Source: Paracoccaceae bacterium
Lineage (GTDB): Bacteria; Pseudomonadota; Alphaproteobacteria; Rhodobacterales; Rhodobacteraceae
DNA length: 5,487 nt
Assembly (NCBI GenBank): GCA_021767525.1
Contig: JAASTF010000225.1
Span: 1-5,487 of the forward strand
Direction: 5' to 3'
Shown: positions 1 to 5,457 of the stretch, in pieces
How the letters are laid out: every line of letters begins with the position of its first letter
Position numbering within the stretch: the stretch's first letter is position 1
Notes under the pieces: generated by a model
What the model saw: only the letters and a program-made list of their open reading frames with translations
Database searches by the model: none
Told to the model about the DNA's origin: nothing
Made by a program: the position numbers and the translations under genes

Positions 1-633
1 AGCCAGAACAAGGCCGAGGCCGCGCAAAAGGAAGGCCGCTTCGCCGACGAGATCACCGCGGTGACCATCAAGACGCGCAAGGGCGATATCGTTGTCGACA
101 ACGACGAGTACATCCGTCACGGCGCCACGATGGAAGCAATGCAGAAACTGCGCCCCGCCTTCACCAAGGACGGCAGCGTGACCGCCGCCAATGCCAGCGG
201 CATCAATGACGGCGCCGCCGGCGTTCTGCTGATGACCGCGGACGAGGCCGAAAAGCGCGGGATCGAGCCGCTGGCCCGCATCGCCAGCTACGCCACCGCC
301 GGGCTTGACCCGTCGATCATGGGCGTGGGCCCGATCCATGCCAGCCGCAAGGCGCTGGAAAAGGCCGGCTGGTCGGTCGACGATCTGGACCTGGTCGAAG
401 CGAACGAAGCCTTCGCCGCACAGGCCTGCGCCGTCAACAAGGACATGGGCTGGGATCAGTCCATCGTGAACGTGAACGGCGGCGCCATCGCCATCGGCCA
501 CCCGATCGGCGCAAGCGGCGCGCGCATTCTGAACACCCTGCTGTTCGAGATGAAGCGCCGCGACGCCAAAAAGGGCCTCGCCACCCTGTGCATCGGCGGC
601 GGCATGGGCGTGGCCATGTGCCTGGAACGCTGA
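1..633 (+). CDS. phaA: Acetyl-CoA acetyltransferase (beta-ketothiolase), C-terminal part
   Basis: This is the C-terminal 210 codons of a biosynthetic thiolase, open from base 1, so the N-terminal part is outside the window. The enzyme condenses two acetyl-CoA to acetoacetyl-CoA, the first step of PHB synthesis, in the cytoplasm. Visible signatures are NEAFAAQ (Asn at fragment residue 135), the GHPIGASG motif (His 167) and the C-terminal CIGGGMG loop (Cys 197). The spacing Asn-32-His-30-Cys matches Asn316/His348/Cys378 of the Zoogloea ramigera enzyme, so about 181 residues are missing and the full protein is about 391 aa, normal for the family. The nucleophilic cysteine equivalent to Cys89 lies in the missing part. 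The gene ends at a TGA followed at once by a strong intrinsic terminator. The nearby phaB supports a PHB role rather than fatty-acid degradation. The thiolase call is very firm; the phaA symbol rests on context. Confidence 0.95.
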   Translation, partial: SQNKAEAAQKEGRFADEITAVTIKTRKGDIVVDNDEYIRHGATMEAMQKLRPAFTKDGSVTAANASGINDGAAGVLLMTADEAEKRGIEPLARIASYATAGLDPSIMGVGPIHASRKALEKAGWSVDDLDLVEANEAFAAQACAVNKDMGWDQSIVNVNGGAIAIGHPIGASGARILNTLLFEMKRRDAKKGLATLCIGGGMGVAMCLER

Positions 634-637
634 TATG

Positions 638-670
638 AAACGGGCCCCTTCGCGGGGCCCGCTTTCGTTT
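638..670 (+). terminator. Intrinsic terminator after phaA
   Basis: A perfect 8-bp GC stem CGGGCCCC (641-648) / GGGGCCCG (654-661) closes a 5-base loop TTCGC. The tail CTTTCGTTT (662-670) is U-rich. AAA at 638-640 can extend the stem by pairing with TTT at 663-665 around one bulged C. The hairpin starts four bases after the phaA stop codon, so phaA transcripts should largely end here. It overlaps the first possible start codon (635) of the next reading frame. Confidence 0.88.
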
Positions 671-673
671 GGC

Positions 674-1513
674 ATGGTGCATCTGCCCGAAAATCCCGAT
701 CAGCTGGTCTTTTCCGGCGGCGGCTTGCGCTGCTTCTGGCAGGGCGGCGTGATGTCGGTGCTGGACGACCAGCACCCCCTGCGACCCGCCCGCGTCACCG
801 GCGTCAGCGGCGGGGCACTGGCGGGCGCGGCCTGGCTGGCCGGCCTGAAGCACCGCTTTCTCGATGAAATGTGCGCCGCCTTTGAACAGCGCGACAGCAA
901 TATCGACCTGTTCGCCGCCGACGAGAACGGCATCACCCCGCATCAAGAGCTATACTGCGCCGTGGTCGACAAGGTGCTGGACGACGACGCCGCCCAAAAG
1001 ATCGCCGAGGGCCCGTCGTTTCAGGTGCTGATCGCGCATCCGCCCGACACCGGCCACCCCACCCTGACCGGCACCGCGCTGACACTGGCCTACGAGGCCG
1101 AGTTGCACAGCGTCGGCAGCCCGCATTTTTCCTGGGCCGAAAAGCTGGGCCTGTCAGCGCGGCTGGTCGATGCGAACCAGGCCGCGCGCGATGGCCGGCT
1201 GGTCGACCTGATCACCGCCGCCGCCGTGATCCCCCCGGTTTTCGAACCGCCCCTGTGGGAAGGCCGCCGCGTGGTCGATGGCGGCATGGCCGACCAAGCG
1301 CCCATGCCCGACCCCGATCGGGGCGAAACGCTGATCCTGCTGACCCGCGAATACAAGCGTCTGCCCGACGTAACCGGCCGGACCTACCTGCACCCTTCGC
1401 ACGAAACCCCCGCCGACAAGATCGACTTTACCGACCCGCAAAAACTGCGCGATACTTGGGCCCTGGGAGAGAGGGACGCCAAGGCGTGGCTGGATGCCGC
1501 GCCCGGCGCATGA
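674..1513 (+). CDS. Patatin-like phospholipase / lipid acyl hydrolase
   Basis: A 279-aa soluble protein with the full patatin Ser-Asp dyad signature. It has the oxyanion-hole glycines SGGGLR (residues 14-19), the nucleophile elbow GVSGG (residues 43-47, Ser45) and the DGG motif (residues 202-204, Asp202). Patatin-fold enzymes release fatty acids from phospholipids or other acyl esters; the real substrate here is unknown. No signal peptide or membrane segment is visible, so it is probably cytoplasmic. Start choice: the frame is open to an ATG at 635, but those 13 extra codons are encoded by the phaA terminator hairpin and read as low-complexity. ATG 674 (or GTG 677) places the glycine loop near the N terminus, as is usual for the family. 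None of these starts has a clear Shine-Dalgarno. The gene lies between phaA and phaB, which suggests but does not prove a link to PHB granule or lipid turnover. Confidence 0.85.
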   Translation: MVHLPENPDQLVFSGGGLRCFWQGGVMSVLDDQHPLRPARVTGVSGGALAGAAWLAGLKHRFLDEMCAAFEQRDSNIDLFAADENGITPHQELYCAVVDKVLDDDAAQKIAEGPSFQVLIAHPPDTGHPTLTGTALTLAYEAELHSVGSPHFSWAEKLGLSARLVDANQAARDGRLVDLITAAAVIPPVFEPPLWEGRRVVDGGMADQAPMPDPDRGETLILLTREYKRLPDVTGRTYLHPSHETPADKIDFTDPQKLRDTWALGERDAKAWLDAAPGA

Positions 1514-1523
1514 AAAAAACTCA

Positions 1524-1569
1524 GCGCAACTTTCTTGCGCTTGCCTTGGGCAAAGCGTAACAACGTTAC
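1524..1569. promoter_or_regulatory. Cluster of three inverted repeats upstream of phaB
   Basis: Three perfect short dyads stand in tandem: GCGCAA-CTTTC-TTGCGC (1524-1540), TTGCC-TTG-GGCAA (1541-1553) and GTAAC-AAC-GTTAC (1557-1569). They lie in the short gap between the patatin stop and the phaB ribosome-binding site. The first two share TTGC/GCAA half-sites, as an operator would. PhaR repressors of alphaproteobacteria such as Paracoccus are reported to bind TGC-rich DNA near pha genes, so PhaR is the first candidate; that link is inference. No convincing sigma-70 promoter is visible: the best fit, TTGCGC (1535-1540), 17 bases, TAACAA (1558-1563), is weak. The first dyad lacks a T-run and is a poor terminator. 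Confidence 0.4.
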
Positions 1570-1586
1570 CAAGCAATTACACCATC

Positions 1587-1592
1587 AGGAGG
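1587..1592 (+). promoter_or_regulatory. Strong ribosome-binding site of phaB
   Basis: A consensus AGGAGG sits 7 bases before the ATG at 1600. It fixes the phaB start and suggests high translation. The patatin gene upstream has no comparable site. Confidence 0.9.
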
Positions 1593-1599
1593 ACAAATC

Positions 1600-2322
1600 A
1601 TGGCAAGAGTAGCACTCGTCACAGGCGGCAGCCGCGGCATCGGCGCCGCCATTTCAAAGGCGTTGAAGGCCGAAGGCTATGACGTGGCGGCCACCTATGC
1701 CGGCAATGACGAGGCCGCAGCCAAGTTCACCGAGGAAACCGGCATCAAGACCTACAAGTGGAACGTGGCCGATTACGACGAATCGAAAGCCGGCATCGAA
1801 AAGGTCGAATCCGAAATGGGCCCGATCGATGTTGTGGTGGCCAATGCCGGCATCACCCGCGACGCGCCGTTCCACAAGATGACGCCGGAACAATGGCACC
1901 AGGTGATCGACACCAACCTGACCGGTGTGTTCAACACCATCCACCCGGTCTGGCCCGGCATGCGCGAGCGCAAGTTCGGCCGCATCGTGGTGATCAGCTC
2001 GATCAACGGGCAAAAGGGCCAGTTCGCACAGGTCAACTATGCCGCGACCAAGGCGGGCGACCTGGGCATCGTCAAAAGCCTGGCCCAGGAAGGCGCGCGC
2101 GCCGGCATCACCGCCAACGCGATCTGCCCGGGCTATATCGCCACCGACATGGTGATGGCCGTGCCGGAAAAAGTGCGCGAATCGATCATCGCGCAGATCC
2201 CCACCGGCCGGCTTGGCGAGCCCGAGGAAATCGCGCGCTGCGTGGTGTTCCTGGCCTCGGATGACGCCGGGTTCATCAACGGCTCGACCATCTCGGCCAA
2301 TGGCGGCCAATTCTTCGTCTAA
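1600..2322 (+). CDS. phaB: Acetoacetyl-CoA reductase (NADPH-dependent SDR)
   Basis: A 240-aa classical short-chain dehydrogenase/reductase that reduces acetoacetyl-CoA to (R)-3-hydroxybutyryl-CoA, the PHB synthase substrate. Visible motifs are the Rossmann glycine loop TGGSRGIG (residues 8-15), NAGITRD (82-88), and the catalytic Ser134, Tyr147 and Lys151. The Ser-13-Tyr-4-Lys spacing is the same as in the Cupriavidus PhaB triad. PGYIATDM (177-184) forms the usual segment after the active site, and the protein ends in NGGQFFV. Length is normal (family about 240-247 aa). The close relative FabG, the ketoacyl-ACP reductase, is the main alternative. The phaA neighbour and the ATYAGND stretch after the second beta strand favour PhaB. 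A consensus ribosome-binding site precedes it and a strong terminator follows it, so it may form its own transcription unit under the inverted-repeat cluster upstream. Confidence 0.93.
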   Translation: MARVALVTGGSRGIGAAISKALKAEGYDVAATYAGNDEAAAKFTEETGIKTYKWNVADYDESKAGIEKVESEMGPIDVVVANAGITRDAPFHKMTPEQWHQVIDTNLTGVFNTIHPVWPGMRERKFGRIVVISSINGQKGQFAQVNYAATKAGDLGIVKSLAQEGARAGITANAICPGYIATDMVMAVPEKVRESIIAQIPTGRLGEPEEIARCVVFLASDDAGFINGSTISANGGQFFV

Positions 2323-2358
2323 CACCTGACGAAACCTGGCCCGCAAGGGTTTAGCATC

Positions 2359-2390
2359 GACGCCCCGGCGCATCACCGGGGCGTCTTTTT
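2359..2390 (+). terminator. Intrinsic terminator after phaB
   Basis: A perfect 10-bp stem GACGCCCCGG (2359-2368) / CCGGGGCGTC (2376-2385) with a 7-base loop is followed directly by TTTTT (2386-2390). It begins 36 bases after the phaB stop and separates the pha block from the dioxygenase-hydrolase pair. Confidence 0.95.
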
Positions 2391-2404
2391 GTGCGGGGCC
2401 GCAC
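2391..2404. repeat. 14-bp inverted repeat directly after the phaB terminator
   Basis: GTGCGGGGCCGCAC is a perfect 6-bp dyad around two G residues and directly abuts the T-run of the phaB terminator. It has no T-run of its own on either strand. It could be a small hairpin in the leader of the downstream pair, a protein site, or chance in GC-rich DNA. Confidence 0.3.
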
Positions 2405-2464
2405 AAATTCCGCGCGGTTTTCTGCATTTTCGCGCGCAGATCAAGGCGCATATCCTTTGCAAAC

Positions 2465-2470
2465 GGAGGA
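2465..2470 (+). promoter_or_regulatory. Ribosome-binding site of the dioxygenase gene
   Basis: GGAGGA lies 6 bases before the ATG at 2477 and settles the start. Upstream (2405-2464) no clear promoter is visible; TATCCT at 2451-2456 is a possible -10 box but has no matching -35 box. Confidence 0.85.
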
Positions 2471-2476
2471 TTAGCC

Positions 2477-3415
2477 ATGCTTTCCCAGATCAACGGGCTG
2501 CACCACGTCACATCGATCGCCAGTGATGCGCAGCAGAACAACGACTTTTTCACCAAGACGCTTGGCCTGCGTCGGGTCAAGAAAACCGTCAATTTCGACG
2601 CGCCCGAGGTGTATCACCTGTATTACGGCGACGAGATCGGCAGCCCCGGCACCGTCATGACCTATTTCCCCTTCCCCAACGCACGGCGCGGCAGGCCGGG
2701 CGCGGGCGAGGTGGCTGTGACCGCCTTTGCGATTCCCAAGGGCAGCCGGGATTGGTGGGCCGATCACCTGGCCGCGCAAGGCGTGCAGAATATCCTGAAA
2801 CAGGACTACCTGGGCGAGGCGCGCCTGCGCTTTGACGGGCCGGATGGCGACGGGTTTGCCCTGGTCGAAACCGATGACGACCGCACGCCCTGGACCGGCG
2901 GCACGATGGATGCCGACCACGCCATTCGCGGGTTTCATTCCACGCAGATGCGCCTGGCCGACAGCGGCGCCACCGCCGAATTGCTGGGGTTCATGGGCTA
3001 TGAACGCCAAGACAGCGCCGGCGACATCACCCGCTTTGCCCTGGCGGGCGGCGGTGCCAACGGGGCATCCGTGATCGATATCGAAACCCTGCCCAACGCG
3101 CCCGACGCGGCGCAGGGGGCCGGCTCGGTCCACCATGTCGCGTTTTCGGTCGATGACCGCGACGCGCAGCTTGAGGTGCGCAAGGCGCTGATCGACACCG
3201 GATACCAGGTGACGCCGGTGATCGACCGCGATTATTTCTGGGCGATCTATTTCCGCACCCCCGGCGGCGTCCTGTTCGAAGTCGCCACCAACGAGCCCGG
3301 TTTCGACCGCGACGAGGATCGCGCCCACCTGGGCGAGGCGCTGAAACTGCCCAGCCAGCACGCGCATCTACGCGAGGTTCTGGAAAAAGACTACCTGGAC
3401 CCGATCCGTGACTGA
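2477..3415 (+). CDS. Ring-cleaving extradiol dioxygenase, MhqO/PcpA/LinE type (VOC family)
   Basis: A 312-aa protein of two glyoxalase/VOC modules (about residues 6-133 and 150-275). It has the family metal-binding set: His10 in LHHVTSI, His220 in SVHHVAF, and Glu268 in the signature YFRTPGGVLFEVAT. These match His11, His227 and Glu276 of the hydroquinone dioxygenase PcpA, so an Fe(II) or Mn(II) centre is expected. The stretch DRDYFWAIYFR (250-260) is also typical. Relatives cleave (chloro)hydroquinones and are induced by quinone stress (B. subtilis MhqO); the exact substrate here cannot be read from sequence. It is cytoplasmic with no signal peptide. The stop codon overlaps the start of the hydrolase gene by 8 bp, so the two are translated as a pair. 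Family confidence is high; substrate confidence is low. Confidence 0.9.
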   Translation: MLSQINGLHHVTSIASDAQQNNDFFTKTLGLRRVKKTVNFDAPEVYHLYYGDEIGSPGTVMTYFPFPNARRGRPGAGEVAVTAFAIPKGSRDWWADHLAAQGVQNILKQDYLGEARLRFDGPDGDGFALVETDDDRTPWTGGTMDADHAIRGFHSTQMRLADSGATAELLGFMGYERQDSAGDITRFALAGGGANGASVIDIETLPNAPDAAQGAGSVHHVAFSVDDRDAQLEVRKALIDTGYQVTPVIDRDYFWAIYFRTPGGVLFEVATNEPGFDRDEDRAHLGEALKLPSQHAHLREVLEKDYLDPIRD

Positions 3416-4034
3416 CCTGCATTTCGCCGAAACCCTGGGGGCGCCCGGTGCGCCGCTGGTGCTGACCTTTCATGGCACCGGCGGCGACGAAACCCAGTTC
3501 CACGGGCTGGCGCAGCAACTGCTGCCCGGCGCGCATGTCGTATCGCCGCGCGGCCAGGTGTCCGAGGGCGGGATGAACCGCTATTTTCGGCGCAAGGCCG
3601 AAGGTGTCTACGATATGGACGACCTTGCACGCCGGCGCGACGACCTGGCGGCTTTCATCCAGGGTTTGCGCAAGCGGCTCGAGCCGCCCCGGGTGATCGG
3701 CCTGGGCTATTCCAACGGCGCGAATATCGCAGCGGCGATCAGCTTTGATCGGCCGGAGTTGATGACCGACCTGATCCTGATGCATCCGCTGATCCCGTGG
3801 ACACCCGCGCCACAACCGGGTCTGGCGGGGCGGCGGGTGTTGATAACGGCCGGCCGGCAGGATCGAATTTGCCCTGCAGACCAGACGCAGGCCCTGGCCA
3901 ACTGGATGACGGCCCAGGGGGCAGAGGTTTCGCTGGTCTGGCATGCAGGTGGCCATGAAATTCAACCCGAAGAGCTGCGCGCAGTGTCGGATTTCCTGGC
4001 GCCCGCATCGGGCGTGGATGCCCTTTCTGGCTAG
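3408..4034 (+). CDS. MhqD-like alpha/beta hydrolase (carboxylesterase)
   Basis: A 208-aa single-domain alpha/beta hydrolase of the phospholipase/carboxylesterase (MhqD, YodD) type. It shows the oxyanion segment HGTGG (residues 22-26), the nucleophile elbow GYSNG (100-104, Ser102), the acid Asp152 in AGRQDRICP and the catalytic His183 in GGHEI. Length is normal for the group. The start is a GTG at 3408 inside the end of the dioxygenase gene (overlap GTGACTGA); the next in-frame ATG (3573) would remove the oxyanion segment. There is no good Shine-Dalgarno, so translation is probably coupled to the upstream gene. The pair resembles the mhqO and mhqD genes of Bacillus, both induced by methylhydroquinone and catechol. 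A role hydrolysing an ester or lactone derived from the ring-cleavage product is inference. No terminator with a clear T-run follows. Confidence 0.88.
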   Translation: MTDLHFAETLGAPGAPLVLTFHGTGGDETQFHGLAQQLLPGAHVVSPRGQVSEGGMNRYFRRKAEGVYDMDDLARRRDDLAAFIQGLRKRLEPPRVIGLGYSNGANIAAAISFDRPELMTDLILMHPLIPWTPAPQPGLAGRRVLITAGRQDRICPADQTQALANWMTAQGAEVSLVWHAGGHEIQPEELRAVSDFLAPASGVDALSG

Positions 4035-4053
4035 GTCACGATACGGCCGAACA

Positions 4054-4173
4054 CTATGCGCGGGGGCGCGGGTGGAACACGCGGCGCAAGGCCCCGTGCA
4101 CTAGGACGCTGCGGGCTTCTTGTGCGGCGCGGTGCGCGGCGCGGCTGCGGGGCGTGGTGGGTATTTCGAACAT
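4054..4173 (-). CDS. Small 39-aa basic hypothetical protein, divergent from the LysR gene
   Basis: The reverse strand reads an ATG at 4173 and a TAG at 4054-4056, giving 39 codons (MFEIPTTPRSRAAH at the N terminus, RRVFHPRPRA at the C terminus). It is rich in Arg, Ala and His, and the middle (about residues 9-33) could form one amphipathic helix. Support: a ribosome-binding site GGAGA (reverse complement of 4179-4183) stands 5 bases before the ATG, and 32 of 39 codons end in G or C, like real genes here. It also fills an otherwise empty gap and is divergent from a LysR-type gene, a usual place for a regulated target. Its 3' end comes 19 bases from the hydrolase stop on the opposite strand. 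I do not recognise the family. It may be a chance ORF, since GC-rich DNA often yields short open frames. Confidence 0.5.
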   Translation of the reverse strand: MFEIPTTPRSRAAHRAAQEARSVLVHGALRRVFHPRPRA

Positions 4174-4279
4174 CTTGGTCTCCAATGTATCAATATTTTC
4201 TTGACTGTCTCCAACATGACCTCAATGATTGCGTATCACAAACGAGATGATTTTTCCTTGAGTTAAAATATTCTTATGT
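4174..4279. promoter_or_regulatory. AT-rich divergent control region between the small ORF and the LysR gene
   Basis: This segment is markedly AT-rich between GC-rich flanks. On the + strand TTGACT (4201-4206), 17 bases, AATGAT (4224-4229) resembles a sigma-70 promoter, and TAAAAT (4264-4269) is a second -10-like box just before the LysR ATG. On the - strand, TTGGAG (reverse complement of 4209-4214), 17 bases, GATACA is a weak candidate for the small ORF. Possible operators: TCAA-N7-TTGA (4190-4204), overlapping the + strand -35 box, and ATCA-N9-TGAT (4235-4251). LysR regulators commonly bind dyads in such divergent gaps and repress their own gene. Confidence 0.45.
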
Positions 4280-5227
4280 ATGCCTGACCGATTACCTCCC
4301 CTCACCGCCCTGCGTGCCTTTGACGCCGCCGCGCGGCATTTGTCTTTCGCCCGCGCCGCTGACGAGTTGAATGTCACGCCGGCGGCTTTGTCCTTCCAGA
4401 TCAAGTCGCTGGAACAACACCTGGGCCAGCCCCTGTTTCGCCGCCTTGTCCGCGCGGTCGAACTAACCGAGGCCGGACAGGCCCTGGCCCCCGGCGCGGC
4501 CGACGGATTTGCGACGCTTGCGGCGGCATGGCGCGCCGCGCGGCGGACGGGCGAAGGCCGCAGCCTGACGGTGACGGCCGGGCCGGCCTTCACCGCGAAA
4601 TGGCTGGCGCCACGGCTTTATGATTTTGCGCAGGCGCACCCGGACATCCAACTGCGATTGAGCGCGGGGCTGTCGATCCTGGATTTCGACCGCGATGATG
4701 TGGATGTGGCGTTGCGGTTCGGATACGGCCCGGACACGGGGCTTTTTGCGCGGCCGTTCCTGAACGAGTGGTTCACACCGATGATGACCCCGGCGCTGGC
4801 CACCCGGTTCGACACTGCCGAAAAACTCGCCACCGCGCCGCTGATCCATCAGGACGACGTGCGCTTTCTTGATCCGCCCTGCGATTGGTCCGCCTGGTTT
4901 GCGGCCCTCGGCGTGGCGCCACCCGTGGCAGATGGCCTGCGCTTTTCCCAGGCCGACCACGCCATTGACGCGGCGGTTGCCGGCTCGGGCGTGATTCTGG
5001 GGCGGATCAGCCTGGCGCATCGCGCGCTGTCAGACGGGCGCTTGGTCGCACCTTTTGCCCAGGCGCTGCGCACCAAGGCGCATTATAGGTTTCTGTGCCG
5101 ACAGGGCGCCGAAACACTACCGCAAATCGCGGCGTTCCATGACTGGATTATCGCCGAAACCGCACCTTTGGCCGCCTTCGATCAGGGGCGGGTTTTCATC
5201 GACCCCGCCCAAACGCCCGCCAGCTAG
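4280..5227 (+). CDS. LysR-family transcriptional regulator, GcvA/AmpR type
   Basis: A 315-aa LysR-type regulator. The N-terminal winged helix-turn-helix spans about residues 6-65, with the recognition region LSFARAADELNVTPAALSFQ (21-40) and the usual LFRR (52-55). It opens with MPDRLPPLTALRAFDAAARH, which is characteristic of the GcvA subgroup. A linker helix (about 66-92) leads into a periplasmic-binding-protein-like effector domain (about 95-300). The length is typical. The ATG at 4280 is the first start after an in-frame stop at 4259-4261 and is right for the family, but no Shine-Dalgarno precedes it. The effector is not predictable. By position the likely targets are itself and the divergent small ORF. 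Control of the dioxygenase-hydrolase pair is possible but less direct, since that pair points toward this gene from upstream. Confidence 0.92.
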   Translation: MPDRLPPLTALRAFDAAARHLSFARAADELNVTPAALSFQIKSLEQHLGQPLFRRLVRAVELTEAGQALAPGAADGFATLAAAWRAARRTGEGRSLTVTAGPAFTAKWLAPRLYDFAQAHPDIQLRLSAGLSILDFDRDDVDVALRFGYGPDTGLFARPFLNEWFTPMMTPALATRFDTAEKLATAPLIHQDDVRFLDPPCDWSAWFAALGVAPPVADGLRFSQADHAIDAAVAGSGVILGRISLAHRALSDGRLVAPFAQALRTKAHYRFLCRQGAETLPQIAAFHDWIIAETAPLAAFDQGRVFIDPAQTPAS

Positions 5228-5245
5228 CCGAAGGCAAGGCTGGCG
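5218..5245. terminator. Possible hairpin at the end of the LysR gene
   Basis: CGCCAGC (5218-5224) pairs with GCTGGCG (5239-5245) around a 14-base loop that itself holds a GCC-GAA-GGC mini-stem (5227-5235). It spans the LysR stop codon. It lacks a T-run on either strand, so it is at best a weak terminator in the 47-base convergent gap. Confidence 0.25.
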
Positions 5246-5274
5246 AGCATAACAAAATGTGCGGCGGTCGCGGC

Positions 5275-5445
5275 TTAGCCGGTCGCGGTCAGTCGCTCGA
5301 TCTCATCCTTGAGTCGCAGTTTCTGTTTCTTCAGCTCGGCGATTTCGGCGTCAGGCGTGCCGGGCGCGCGCAGCGCCTCTTCCACCTGTTCCGAGAGGGT
5401 GTGATGTTTCTTCTTCAGTTCCTCGATATGCGAACTCAAGCTCAT
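5275..5445 (-). CDS. DUF465 / YdcH-family small coiled-coil protein
   Basis: A 56-aa protein read from ATG 5445 to TAA 5275-5277 on the reverse strand. It is two charged amphipathic helices with heptad Leu/Ile spacing (about residues 3-26 and 31-52) joined by a turn, RAPGTPD (26-32). The segments HIEELKKKHHTLSEQV (6-21) and IAELKKQKLRLKDEI (35-49) are typical of DUF465 proteins related to E. coli YdcH and SlyX-like helical hairpins. The molecular function of the family is not established. The length is normal. A strong ribosome-binding site stands 7 bases before the start. It is convergent with the LysR gene, and its upstream partner lies beyond the window edge. Confidence 0.85.
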   Translation of the reverse strand: MSLSSHIEELKKKHHTLSEQVEEALRAPGTPDAEIAELKKQKLRLKDEIERLTATG

Positions 5446-5452
5446 TGGCGTC

Positions 5453-5457
5453 CTCCT
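5453..5457 (-). promoter_or_regulatory. Strong ribosome-binding site of the DUF465 gene
   Basis: On the reverse strand GGAGG, within GAGAGGAGGA (reverse complement of 5451-5460), stands 7 bases before the ATG at 5445. This decides the start and suggests the gene is well translated. Confidence 0.85.

Noticed and set aside
1654..2592. Long reverse-strand open frame opposite phaB (312 codons)
   Set aside because: It runs antisense to a motif-complete SDR gene, is rich in the Arg/Gly/His/Asp pattern typical of mirrored high-GC coding sequence, and has no recognisable domain.
2471..3367. Reverse-strand open frame opposite the dioxygenase (298 codons)
   Set aside because: It is antisense to a complete VOC dioxygenase with its own ribosome-binding site, and shows no domain signature.
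3027..3965. Reverse-strand open frame across the dioxygenase/hydrolase junction (312 codons)
   Set aside because: It spans two well-supported genes, has shadow-type composition, and lacks a ribosome-binding site or family motif.
4005..4027. Hairpin GCATC-GGGCGTG-GATGC followed by CCTTTCT as a terminator of the hydrolase gene
   Set aside because: The stem is only 5 bp, lies inside the coding end, and the tail is not a proper T-run.
4056..4250. Forward-strand 64-codon frame in the gap before the LysR gene
   Set aside because: It is Gly/Arg low-complexity, has no ribosome-binding site, and covers the AT-rich control region. The reverse-strand 39-codon ORF fits better.
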